NCBI GenBank assembly: GCA_028554755.1
Contig: JAPTOF010000001.1
Location: 41,125,501 to 41,189,500, forward strand
Direction of reading: 5' to 3'
Length of the DNA: 64,000 nt
From: Cordia subcordata
Taxonomy: Eukaryota; Streptophyta; Magnoliopsida; Boraginales; Cordiaceae
The notes beneath the pieces were generated by a model that saw only the letters and a program-made list of their open reading frames with translations, was not told the DNA's origin and made no database searches. A program made the position numbers and the translations under genes. Positions 47,638 through 58,210 of the stretch are shown one piece after another (the stretch's first letter is position 1; each line of letters begins with the position of its first letter).

Positions 47638-47905
47638 AGCTTTAAATTCAGCTAATAGGTTACATGCTATGCTTAGTCGAGTTTAGGTGCTAGTCCTTGA
47701 CTTTAAATCCAGCCAAGCGGATAAGTTAACCTAAACTAGAGTATCCTTCACCCACGTTAGTGTTGGTTAATCGAGCTTTAATGTCACGTAATGTTTAGGT
47801 GCTAGTCCTTGGCTTTAAATCTAGCTAAGAGGATAAGTTCTAAGCATGGATTGTGTAGACTAGGAGGGATTGGCCTTTAGCTTTAAATCCAGCTAACGGG
47901 TTGAA
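47638..47905. repeat. Four imperfect repeats inside the solo LTR
   Basis: The phrase GCTTTAAATYCAGCTAA or a close variant occurs at about 47638, 47701, 47809 and 47880, often preceded by GTGCTAGTCCTTG and followed by GGATAAGTT. Unit spacing is about 65-110 bp. Confidence 0.75.
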
Positions 47906-48314
47906 CCACTAGTATTGGTTAAGAGAGCCCCCGATCAACACAACGGCAATAGAAGTCCCGAGCCTTAGATAGACCTCATCTGTTATCATAGCCCAAGTCT
48001 TGTTGCAATGCAATCGCCCTTGGTCCCCTTCTTCTTTATTAGTGTTTCCTTCCTTAGTTTGGTTCCCTTAAGTTCCTCTATAGATTAGTTTTTATTTTTT
48101 CCTTTTTCCGAGCTCCCTTCCATCCTAAAGTAAGTAAACACACGCACGTAGCTAGTTTAAGGCACCCGAGCATATAGAGACTAAACTAAGGTAGCCTCCC
48201 TGTGGATTCGACCCCGCACTTGCACACACTGTACTACACAGGTCCCATGCACTTATGGGCTATTTAGGCTTGTGCTCAAATAGCGGTATCAACAATAATA
48301 ATACAATTGAAAAC

Positions 48315-48645
48315 TGTTGGGAAAAACATGCAAACACGAAGAATACGAGAAGAAATAACGGACACAAGAATTACGTGGTTCGGCTTTAAAGTCTACGTTC
48401 ACGGGCAGCAGAGAATAATTCTATTATTGATCACAAAAGCTACAAGGCTCTTACTTTGGTTTCTCTCTCACACATAACATAATGAGTATTGCCACATATT
48501 TATAGTGCAAAGGTTTCCTAAACCTATTAAGCAGAAAAGGCAACTAATTAATTATGTGCTCCAAAAGGTAACAAGTGAATAAGGTAATATGCTAACAAAG
48601 AAATCTGCTATTCTTGGTGCCCAAGAATACGGGCCACATTCAACA
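48315..48645 (-). repeat. 3' LTR of the minus-strand copia element
   Basis: 331 bp. Plus strand starts TGTTGGGAAAAACATGC and ends CACATTCAACA. AAAAC precedes it. Confidence 0.95.
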
Positions 48646-48790
48646 AATCTCCACCTTGGCACGTATTCGCTCCAATCAATACACCATCATCCCTGCAGCC
48701 AACTGCTTCTAAGAGCTCAATGCTCCGCACCGCAAATAGCAACCAAGTCCAAGCAATGCTTAAACTTGCTGACTGGAACCACCTTAGTCA

Positions 48791-51700
48791 TCATATCTGC
48801 TGGATTCTCATGGGTAGATATCTTCTGCACCGATATGATTCCTTGTGATACAACATCTTTGATAAATGATATCTGATATCAATGTGTTTAGTCCTTTCAT
48901 GATACATCTGATTCTTCGTCAGATGGATTACACTCTGGCTATCACAAAAGACTGTACTTGTATCTTGCTGTAGTCCAAGATCACGAACCAGGCCTTGTAA
49001 CCACATGGCCTCCTTCACAGCTTTTGCAATTGCCATGTACTCAGCAGTTGACAATGCTACAGTAGATTGTAATGTCGCTTTCCAACTGATAGCACATCCA
49101 GAGAGAGTAAACACGTAACCCGTCAGAGATCTTCTCTTATCAAGGTCACCCGCAAAGTACGAATCACAATAACCCACCAACCTCGCGCAATCTCCAGTCA
49201 TCTTGTTAAATAGCAATCCTATATTCGCAGTGCCACGCAAATATCTCATTATCCATTTCACCGCTTCCCAGTGTGTTTTCCCAGGTGATGCCATATACTG
49301 CTCACAACACTAATCGCATATGAAATATCGTGTCGAGTGCACACCATAGCATACATCAAGCTACCAACAAGATTTCGAGTATGGAACATGAGACATATGC
49401 TCCACCTCCTCCTCGCTTTAGGTGACAAATCTGCAGACAACTTGAAATGAGCAGCAAGCGGCACACTCACAGGCTTAGCTTTAAGCATCCCGAAACGCTC
49501 CAGCACCTTCTCAATATAACTCTGTTGAGACAAGAACAGCTTCCCATCATTTCTATATCTGTGAATCTCCATGCCAAGAATCTTCTTTGCTGCTCCAAGA
49601 TTCTTCATCTCAAACTCATCACCTAGCTGCTTCTTTAATTGCCGACATGAGATATGCTTTTAGCAAAGAATAAGCATATCATCGACATACAACAACAAGT
49701 ACACAAACGAACCATCTGGAAGCCTTTTGAGATACACACAGCTGTCATAGGCACTCCTTGTGTATCCAGCACTTACCATGAATGTGTCAAATCTCTTATA
49801 TCATTGCCGAGGTAACTGCTTCAACCCATACAAGGACTTCTTCAGTTTGCAAACATGGTTCTCCTTACCAGGAACTATATATCCCTCCGGTTGACTCATG
49901 TAAATTTGCTCTTCAAGATCACTATGCAAAAACGCCGTTTTCACATCTAACTGCTCAAGCTCTAAGTCATGAAGAGCAACCAAGGCAAGTAAAACCCCGA
50001 TGGAACTATGCTTCACAACCGGAGAGAACACTTCGTTGAAGTCAACACCCTCCCTTTGTGTATAGCCTTTTGCCACCAACCGTGCCTTGTATCGAGGACC
50101 TTCAACCCCTGGAGTACCTTCTTTTTTCCTGTAAACCCATTTGCAATCGACAACTCGCTGTCCCTTAGGCAATTCAACAAGCTCCCACATTTGATTCTTA
50201 TGAAGAGACTCAATCTCCTTACTCATGGCACCCACCCACTGAGCAGAATCTTTCCCAGATATGGCCTCTTTGTATGAATTCGGCTCATGTCCTTCAATTG
50301 TTTTGGCAACAGTCAAAGCATAAGCAACAAGATCAGTGTATCCGTACCTTTGAGGCTCTCTAATCTGTCTCCTTTCTCGCCCAGTGGCTGATGAGGAAAC
50401 TTGGAGACTTTGGATTTGTGCACCACAACCTATAACCTTTCCTCTCGGACACATAGCCTAGAAATATGCATTTCTTTGCCCTCGGCTCCAACTTGCCATC
50501 CTTCACATGAGCATATGCAGGGCAACCGAACACCCTTAATCGAGAGTAGTCAGCAGGCTTACCAGACCATAACTCAAAAGGAGTTTTCAATTCAATAGCT
50601 TTGGATGGAGACCTATTCACCAAGTAGCATGCTGTATTGACAGCTTTGGCCCAAAAGTCTTGACTCAAACCAGATTGGGAGAGCATACAACGAGCTCTCT
50701 CCACCAGAGTTCTATTCATGCGTTCTGCAACTCCATTCTGTTGTGGTGTCCCTACACATGTGCAGTGTCTCATAATGCCATGTTTCTTGCAGAACTTATC
50801 AAACTCTTTATTGCAATATTCCAACCCATTGTCAGTTCTAAGACGCTTAATTTGTTTACCAGTCTGCTTCTCAATCAACGTCTTCCACTCGAAAAATGTT
50901 GGAAACGCCTCATCTTTAGTTTTCAAGAAGTATACCCACGCCATCCGAGAGTATGCATCAATGAAAGTGATATAATACCTGGCACCTTTCTTGGAAGGAA
51001 CTTTATTAGGACCCCAAAGATCAGAATGAATATAATCAAGTGTACCTTTGGTGTTCTCCTGCCCCTTGCTGAACTTCACCCTGGTTTGCTTTCCAAAGAC
51101 ACAATACTCGCAGAATTCAAGCTTTCCAGTTCTTTGTCCACAAAGCAAATCCCTTTTACTCAGCTCTTCTCCCTCTCGCTCATGTGGCTCAACCTTTGTG
51201 CCACAATCACAGAGTGTCATTATCACTCTCCTCGGATGTAACAGCTACAACAACTATAACTGTACTACCTTGAAGGACATATAGGCCGCCAGTCAAGTTC
51301 CCTTTCAAGAGCACAATTGCACCTTTGGTCACCTTTAAGACACCATTCTCACTTTGGAATTTGTATCTATGAGAATTCAAACGCTCAAGAGAAATCAAGT
51401 TTTTCTTCAGCTCCGGTACATGCCAACACTCGAGAGATCTTGTAATACCATCAAACATCTTGATATTTACGATGCCCATTCCCTTCACCTTCAACGAAAG
51501 ATCATTGCCTAGAAAAACTTTCCCTTCTCTTTTGGAATAAGAAGAGGACCAGTCGCGCCTAGGACACATATGGAACGTTGCACCAGTATCAAGAATCCAT
51601 TGATTATGCCACTGTGATCCACTCACAGTCAAAACTTCCCCAGTACTACTCGAGTTATCTCCATCACTGTTAGCACTCTCCACCACATTAGCTAAATTCT

Positions 51701-51800
51701 CCACATTTTTCTTTCCCTTTTTCAGTTTTGGACATTCTTTCTTAATGTGCCCCTTTTCACCACACTCAAAACAGTGTAGCTTCCTTACTCTTGATTTTGA
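48791..51800 (-). pseudogene. Copia protease-integrase-RT-RNase H, frame broken
   Basis: From right to left: CCHC knuckle CFECGEKGHIKKEC (near 51735-51780); protease WILDTGATFHMCPRR (51207-51704 frame); integrase (50360-51226) with HSDLWGP, FIDAYSRMAWVYFLK, LRTDNGLEY and TPQQNGVAERMNRTL, i.e. a complete DDE core; reverse transcriptase (49610-50454) with [19 protein letters not shown] and [10 protein letters not shown], a stop after that, then YVDDMLIL near 49680 and another stop; RNase H (48791-49294) with CDSYFAGDLDKRRSLTGYVF and STAEYMAIAKAVKEA. Frames shift at about 51200, 50400 and 49290. Damage is light compared with the other two copies. Confidence 0.93.
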
Positions 51801-51908
51801 CCTTGACTTGCTTTACTTTCTACTCGAAGATCCCCCTCTATTCTCCGATCTCCTTCTACTCACTAAACCTTCCCCATGAACTTCTTCCCTATGTCCCAGA
51901 ATATGTGT

Positions 51909-52508
51909 TTAAAGATCCTTCGATTTTAATGAAGTAATCACATCTTCAAAGGTAATTTTATTCCTCCCGTACAACATAGTGTCCACAAAGTTCATATATG
52001 AAGGCGGTAAGGAGCATAATACGATCATAGCTTGATCTTCGTCATCAATTTTAACACCCACATCCTTCAAAGCAATAAAACAAGAGGTAAACTCATCAAG
52101 GTGTTGTTTTAGTGACGTACCTTCTTTCATTCTAAAATGATACAATCGCTTCTTCAAGTAGAGGCGATTGGTGAGAGATTTAGATGCATACAATTCCACC
52201 AAAGTATTCCAAGACTCAATTGCTGTCGTCTTCTCAGCAATCTCTAGCAATACTTCATTTATCACGGACATATGTATTGCACTCAAGGCTTTCGCTTCAA
52301 GTTCTTCTCTTGCTGTTGGTTCTGTCTTTTTCGAGATCACTTCTTCAATGACTTTCCAAAGTCCCTGCATTATCATAAATGCCTTGAATCTGATCCTCCA
52401 TAGACTGAAACTCATTTTTCCGTCAAACTTCTCGATTTCAAACTTTCCACCTGTGAAAGATATCTTCGTTTGCTCAAAACTCACACTTCGGGATGGAATT
52501 TGGCTCAA
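51909..52508 (-). pseudogene. Copia gag of the minus-strand element
   Basis: An open frame of 199 codons starting at 52508, with the copia Gag/UBN2 wording KFDGKMSFSLWRIRFKAFM, LSAIHMSVINEVL, LYLKKRLYHFRMKEGTSL and DQAMIVLCSLPPSYMNF. It stops before the zinc knuckle (about 51780), which lies beyond a break, so Gag is truncated. Confidence 0.9.
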
Positions 52509-53698
52509 CAGACTGCAAAAACAGATTCAACACGTCGATAAACCTTAGGAACACCCCCGGTCAACTTTGGTCAACACTGGTCAAAGTCAAACCTGTTGGT
52601 CAAAGTCAACACTATCCCTAAACACGTACTTCAAATCAGAATCTTGAAAAACAGAGCCCAAAAACGGACTCAGCACGTCGAAAAACGTGGGGTAAGGCTT
52701 TGGTCAAACCCGGTAAACCCTCGGTTAATGGTCAACGGTCAAAGTCAACCCAGGTCAATGCGGTCAAACTCTGGTCAACTGGTCCTTTTTTTTTTTTTTT
52801 TGTTTCCTGTACTAGGCCCAAATCCAAAAATAAAAACTCTTTTCTTTTCTTTTTCTTTTTAGGCTATGCCCGCCCAAGCCCAAAGAAAAATTTTCCTTCT
52901 TATTTTGGAAACTACTCAAGCCCAACACACACAAAAAAAAATTAACCCAGAACCTGGTCCAACCCCTAGCCTTCTACCCAAACCCAAAACCAGAACCCGA
53001 CCCAAAAATAAAACCAAATACCCGAAATCAAAAACTCGACCTGCTTAAGCAAAACCACCAACCAGCAGATTGTTTCTTTTCTACCCGTTTCTTCTCCCAA
53101 ACAAGCCACCAAGACCCACCCGATTCAAGCTCATGCACCAAGCCACCAACGCCGACTCTGTAGCCATCACCAGGTTTCTCGTCGGCCGGAGAGTTTGACA
53201 GTTCCGTCAGCAAGCCGAATATGCTGGCTGATAAGCACGCCTCGTTGCGCGATCTCGAGCTCTACCCGTCAATGGCCAATTGCTACTATATTCACCAAAT
53301 TGCACTTTAATGGTACCGAAACAATCCTAGTTGAACACCGAGCAAGATGATGCCACTCCTCTGTCGTGAAAACCACCAGAACGTCACCACGACCACCTCG
53401 TCGCCGACGTTTTTTCTCCTCTTCGTCGGTACCTTTTCCGAGCACCAAAGCCGATGAGACAAGCACCATTGAGTTCCTTTGACGACAACAAACGTGATGA
53501 TACCAAGCTTCAAAGATTTGGCTACTCCAGCGAGTGGTTTCAAACAAGACCTAACACGGCTAGTTTTAAGGCCATGTTTGGTTTCAATTTGAAAAATTAA
53601 GGCTCTGTTTGGTTTGGAAACAAAGAATTCAAGTTTCAATTAGTTTTTATTTTTTTCCCCCTCTCACAGTGGAATAAACTTAAGCTCTAATACCAGTT
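52509..53698 (-). other. Leader of the minus-strand copia element
   Basis: About 1.2 kb between primer-binding site and gag start. Three parts can be told apart: next to gag, a W-box-rich part (52559-52778); then pyrimidine-poor and A/C-rich low-complexity DNA (52780-53050); then mixed-composition DNA (53050-53640) with short open frames on the minus strand that match nothing I know. Next to the LTR a TTTGGTTTGGAAACAAAG-like stretch repeats once (53570-53625). Confidence 0.7.
52559..52778 (-). promoter_or_regulatory. Array of 13 W-box cores in the copia leader
   Basis: Minus strand TTGACC occurs ten times (plus-strand GGTCAA at 52559, 52569, 52579, 52598, 52702, 52730, 52737, 52753, 52762, 52773) and TTGACT three times (52585, 52604, 52743). 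TTGAC(C/T) is the binding core of WRKY factors. All sites are in the sense orientation of the element. Their density far exceeds chance, but binding is inferred, not shown. Confidence 0.7.
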
Positions 53699-54030
53699 TG
53701 TTGGGGAAAAACATGCAAATACGAAGAATACGAGAAGAAATAACGGACACAAGAATTACGTGGTTCGGCTTTAAAGCCTACGTCCACGTGCAGCAGAGAA
53801 TAATTCTATTATTGATCACGAATGCTACAAGGCTCTTACTTTAGTTTCTCTCTCACACATAACATAATGAGTATTGCCGCATATTTATAGTGCAAAGGTT
53901 TCCTAAACCTATTAAGCAGAAAATGCAACTAATTAATTATGTGCTACAAAAGGTAACAAACGAATAAGGTAATATGCTAACAAGGAAATTTGCTATTCTT
54001 ATTGCCCAAGAATACGGGCCACATTCAACA
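53699..54030 (-). repeat. 5' LTR of the minus-strand copia element
   Basis: 332 bp, partner of 48315-48645. AAAAC follows at 54031-54035. Confidence 0.95.
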
Positions 54031-54841
54031 AAAACAAATTAATTGACCCCTTGTATTTTTTAGAACTGTCCATTTTACCACCCTAATGAATTGATTTTTG
54101 AAAAACACACACAATAATAACAATATAATTGAAAACATTAAATCAATTTAAGCCTTAATAATTCAAAGCCTCTCACGAAACAAGAAAAAAAAGAAAGAAA
54201 AAATGGGAAAAGACTATTCTTAATTTGTAGGTCAAATATGACCTCTGAGTTTATAATTATTACCTCTCCGTCGTGGCACATTTTGATTGGTTAACTATCT
54301 CTATACTATGCATACAGGTATAAATATCTCCTTCTCAAATCAATTACGTCATTTTTCCAATTTCAACTGCGACGATACAAAGGTGAGAAATTTTCTTCTC
54401 TTTTTTCACATTTTCAATTTTTTCTTATTTTGGACCTTTTTTCCCCAATAATATACTTATTATCTTGTTCGCATTTTTTGTGTTGATAATTTAATTATAC
54501 TATCACATTAATTTAGATTATTTTTTGTTCGCATTTTTCATGCCCTGATATTTTGTTTGTATATGCGAAATTTGCAAATTTATGAGCTTTTTGCATTAGG
54601 TTTAACTTCTACTTGTTAAATTTGAATGATTTAGTTGATTAACTGATGAAATTTTTTGTTTTTTTTTATTCTTTTCGTGGCTAACTCAGGTGACGATTGA
54701 TAATTGAGAAACCCTAGGATCCCCCCAATGATTGAAAAAATGGTTGTTTAGGGTTTTTAGTGTGGTCAAAGTTTGGAGTTCTGGAGTTGAATTTTAGTCG
54801 TTAGGGTTTTTCTTCATAGTATTGAAAAATTGGGAAAAAGA
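54031..54841 (+). other. Promoter and 5' UTR of the DnaJ gene, with a UTR intron
   Basis: A likely leader intron runs 54383-54689 (donor AAAG/GTGAGA, acceptor CTAACTCAG). Exonic leader lies on both sides. The first 120 bp after the copia element resemble sequence at 46655-46702 plus 48292-48314. GAAACCCTAG near 54709 resembles a telo-box, common in plant leader regions. Confidence 0.55.
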
Positions 54842-55900
54842 ATGGATAGTAACAAAGATGAGGCTTTGAGGTGCATCGGTATTGCCAAAGAGGCAATTGC
54901 CTCGGGGAATAAGCAAAGAGCGTTGAAATTCATTAACATTGCGCACCGACTTAACCACAATTTGCCTGTGGATGATCTTTTGGCAGCGTGTGAAAATCTT
55001 GATTCATCAACCCCTGGACCGTCAAAGGAGGGAAATGTTGTTAATGGTGTGAAAAATGAGGTGGGTCGGGGAAAGGTTGAGAGTGAGGTCTCCAATGGAG
55101 AGAGGAATTATACAGAAGAGAATGTGAAGTTGGTTAGGGAGATCAAGAGCAAAAGGGATTATTACGCAATCCTTGGTCTGGAGAAGGGTTGTGCAGTTGA
55201 GGAGATTAGGAAGGCATATAGGAAGTTGTCATTGAAGGTCCATCCTGATAAGAATAAGGCTCCGGGTTCAGAAGAGGCGTTTAAGAAAGTTAGCAAGGCA
55301 TTTAAGTGTTTGAGTGATGAAAGCTCGAGGAGACAGTATGATGACATGGGGCTGGTTGAGGAATTTGAGCATAACCAGCAGTATAGTGGTGTTAGAAGGC
55401 GAAGGAGAAGAACTGGGCATGACTTTTTTAATGATGAGTTTGATCCGGATGAGATCTTCAGGGCATTCTTTGGTCAGCCTGATGTGTTTAGGACAACTCA
55501 TGTTTATAGGACTAGAACTGCAGGTGGTCACGAGAGAGAGGACATAGGTGGCACGGGGCCTAATTTGATGCTGTTGCTTCAGCTTTTGCCGGTTCTGCTT
55601 ATCATCTTGCTTGCCTACCTTCCATTCTCGGAGCCTGAGTATTCTTTGCAGAAGAACTACACTTATCAGTTCAGGAAGATGACGGAGAAGCATGGAATAG
55701 AGTTCTTTGTTAAATCATCTGAATTTGATCAGAATTATCCACTTGGAACCCCTGCCCGGAATAACATAGAGAACAGTGTGATCAGGGATTATAAAAGTTT
55801 GCTTGGTCGCTACTGTCACATAGAATACCAGCGGCGTCAGTGGAACAGAAACTTGCCAACTCCTCACTGTGACAAGCTACACAATTTTGGAGTTGCATAG
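54842..55900 (+). CDS. DnaJ (Hsp40) protein with membrane segment and DUF1977
   Basis: A J-domain co-chaperone of the DNAJB12/B14 (plant DnaJ 49) type, expected in the ER membrane with its J domain facing the cytosol, stimulating Hsp70 in membrane-protein folding and ERAD. Single exon, 352 residues. Residues 1-55 form an N-terminal helical part (MDSNKDEALRCIGIAKEAI) typical of the group. The J domain spans about 106-167 with the HPD motif at 135-137 (KVHPDKNKAPGSEEAFKKV). One membrane helix lies at about 243-262 (LMLLLQLLPVLLIILLAYLP), followed by DUF1977 with YTYQFRKMTEKHGIEFFV and CHIEYQRRQWNRN. The start is the ATG in MDSNKDEA; no earlier in-frame ATG exists. Confidence 0.93.
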   Translation: MDSNKDEALRCIGIAKEAIASGNKQRALKFINIAHRLNHNLPVDDLLAACENLDSSTPGPSKEGNVVNGVKNEVGRGKVESEVSNGERNYTEENVKLVREIKSKRDYYAILGLEKGCAVEEIRKAYRKLSLKVHPDKNKAPGSEEAFKKVSKAFKCLSDESSRRQYDDMGLVEEFEHNQQYSGVRRRRRRTGHDFFNDEFDPDEIFRAFFGQPDVFRTTHVYRTRTAGGHEREDIGGTGPNLMLLLQLLPVLLIILLAYLPFSEPEYSLQKNYTYQFRKMTEKHGIEFFVKSSEFDQNYPLGTPARNNIENSVIRDYKSLLGRYCHIEYQRRQWNRNLPTPHCDKLHNFGVA

Positions 55901-58210
55901 AGATGTGAGTTTTTCTTATTCCCGTGGGAATTTTTCCTTCCCTTTGTGTTTATTTTAGTTCTTTGCTTGTGTTATATGGCTGCCTTAATGTTTCCTGTAC
56001 TTGGACTTCAGTTGTGATTTAGAAGCACTTGGATTCTTGTGGCTTTCGCGTAGACTTGTGCGCTAGAATGAATATCGTCCTTTTTTGTTCTGTTTTCATC
56101 ACAATATTTACCATATAACACAGCAAAGATAAAAGAAAAAACAGGAAAGGAAATATAATTGCTATGTCCCCTTTCATAATATGAGTTTTGCCTCAAAAGT
56201 AGTGTTCGATGCTATTTTTGTTTCAAAATTCGTAGGATAGCTCTCTGCTCGTACCTCTGCTTCTCCTGCTTGGGCCTGGCTCGCAGGTATCAACCCTTAC
56301 GTATTTCTTTCTACGTTATAACGATCCAAAGGAAGATCTCCTGGCTCAGAACTACTCAAATGTCCTTGTATAAATCTTTAGCACCTCTTTTTTGGGATTT
56401 CCACACTTTTTTTAAAGGAGAGGAGGAAAGAGAAAAGAGGGAAGAAAGGATGAAATAGCTGCTCCAAGAGTTGCCTGGTGTTGTCATTTGCTACATTTTT
56501 CTTTACTTAAATGAACGTTATGTAGTGGTCCTACTGGCCCCTGAAACCTTTGTGCAATGGAAATAGGTAAGTTCATTTTCTTGAGTTGGTTCATATCCTT
56601 CAGGCTGATGCTGCTTCTATGATTTTATATCTTACTCAAATTTCTTCAACTGCATTTCTTATCACTTCGATTGCTTACTTGTCTTCTTTTGCATCTTATA
56701 AGTTGAATTTCAAACTCCATTATTGTCAGCACATGCCTGCTATAACCTTTCCTCACTATCTTTTGTTCAGGGAACCTTTATGAACCTGGACATAGGTATT
56801 TTGTAGATCAAAGGGTCAGTATATAGCAATTCTGGATGTAAATTATTCTACTCTTTTGTTTTTCTCTGAGTAGGAATAGTTATTGAAGTTTAGATTGTGA
56901 TGTTGTCAAGCTTCTGAAAGAGGTAATATTTGTATGGTATTCTTTGGTGGCCAGATGCGGTATGTAAGAGAACGCAACGAGAGAGCACCGTCATCGTGTG
57001 TCTTGTCTTTGGTAACTAAATTCTTGTGTGGTAGCCCCTTTCCATTAGCGACAGTGTTACTTTCTGGCCCTTGGATGCCAATGAGGCAAGGAGGAAAGAG
57101 AAAGGGGGCCTGTCAAGGATCTCCACGGGAGCCTGGGGGTTTGGGGTTGTTTGGGGTTGGTGTTAAAGAGGGCATTGTCCAGTTGATCTTGATGACCAAA
57201 TTTTGGAAAATCACTGTCTACAAATGAAGCATGACCATGTTGAGGGGTAAGCTATACCTTATGAATTTGGTTTTTGTCTGTTTCCTCCATGCTCAATATT
57301 AAGAAAGGGCAGTTAAGACTCATCAAACTGGAGCTTGCTGCAGGGAAATAAGTATCATTAGCTTGAAGATTCTTCTCACGAAAAAAGGGGAAAAAAACAT
57401 CAGCTTGAAGGGAAAAATTGTTGACGGGCTGAACTTAGGATTCTTTTAGAGTACAATAAGGAGGAATAAAAATTCATGCTGGGGTAGCACATCAGTTTGT
57501 GTAAGGTGGAAATGATAGCTAAGAGTTGATGTAAATGGACGATACTAGATCCCCAGGCTTTTCTGCTTCCTGGGGAAATGAATAAGATGAGAAAGGTTTG
57601 GTCTTCTTGTTTCACATTGGTGGCCCAATTTTGTGTTGCATGTTTACTTTTCATGTTGTATGCCATGCTAAGGAAGACTGCCTCAGGTTATTTGTCCTCG
57701 TTGATTCTTGACGGCCCTACTTATGTTGGAATCATATCCCTTCTTTCAACAATACTGTCAAAGTTTATTGTGATGTTGGATTGTTACAGTCGTTTTATCA
57801 TGGCTCACCTTATTTTTTATATGTTCTCATCCGAATTAACCAATCTGTATTTTTATTAGCTGCAAGTTTGGAATGGTTATTCGGTTGTATGTTATCAGGT
57901 CTTGGTATTATGATACCATTATCTCAATTGTCTCTCTTTACTAACGTAAATATTCAATTGCAGTGCAGTGACGTGTAGACTAATGAAATGGCTGGTGGAT
58001 GTGTCTGGGGGCTCTGAATCAGTCTGGCAATGGTGCCTGGCCGTCATGGGGATCCTTGGGATTTTTGCCGCATGTTTTGTCACCTTGTTTCCGGAAATGA
58101 TCGAGTTTGCCTGCAGACCGCATCTGATATCGTGCAACAACGGACTAGGCTTTTCGTTTGCAGTATTAGCAAGTTAAATGAAACAACATATTTTTCGATA
58201 AAAATTGAAG
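55901..58210 (+). other. DnaJ 3' flank; possible long or spliced 3' UTR
   Basis: Base composition (about 40% GC, T-rich introns-like stretches) looks transcribed. A CAATTGCAG acceptor at about 57961 opens a block (57962-58180) that is richer in GC than its flanks, and open frames at 57578-57859 and 57968-58177 match no family I know. A 3' UTR intron or a non-coding transcript is possible. Confidence 0.25.

Larger units (their letters stand above)
46703..48291 (+). mobile_element. Solo LTR, 1.59 kb, probably gypsy type
   Basis: Begins TGATGTGTGTCATTTGTG and ends AATAGCGGTATCA, with a perfect 5-bp duplication ACAAT at 46698-46702 and 48292-48296. The 3' part has the wording CTCCCTGTGGATTCGACCCC at about 48197, common near the ends of Ty3-gypsy LTRs. 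No internal domain or second LTR is present, so it is what remains after LTR-LTR recombination. It contains GCCGGTCGACCGGC-type palindromes (46968-47140) and four imperfect repeats with CTTTAAATCCAGC (47638-47905). Orientation is inferred from the end motif. Confidence 0.85.
48315..54030 (-). mobile_element. Ty1-copia retrotransposon, full length, minus strand
   Basis: 5.7 kb with LTRs at 48315-48645 (3') and 53699-54030 (5'), a perfect AAAAC duplication on both sides, a primer-binding site (minus strand TGGTATTAGAGC) beside the 5' LTR, and the purine tract CCAAGGTGGAGATT beside the 3' LTR. The LTRs are about 95% identical by eye (about 17 differences), the highest of the three copia elements here, so it is the youngest. 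All gag-pol domains are present but several frame changes and stops break the frame. A 1.2-kb leader separates the 5' LTR from gag. Confidence 0.96.

Noticed and set aside
53028..53639. Minus-strand frames in the copia leader
   Set aside because: No match to gag or to any host family I know; leader sequence with chance open frames.
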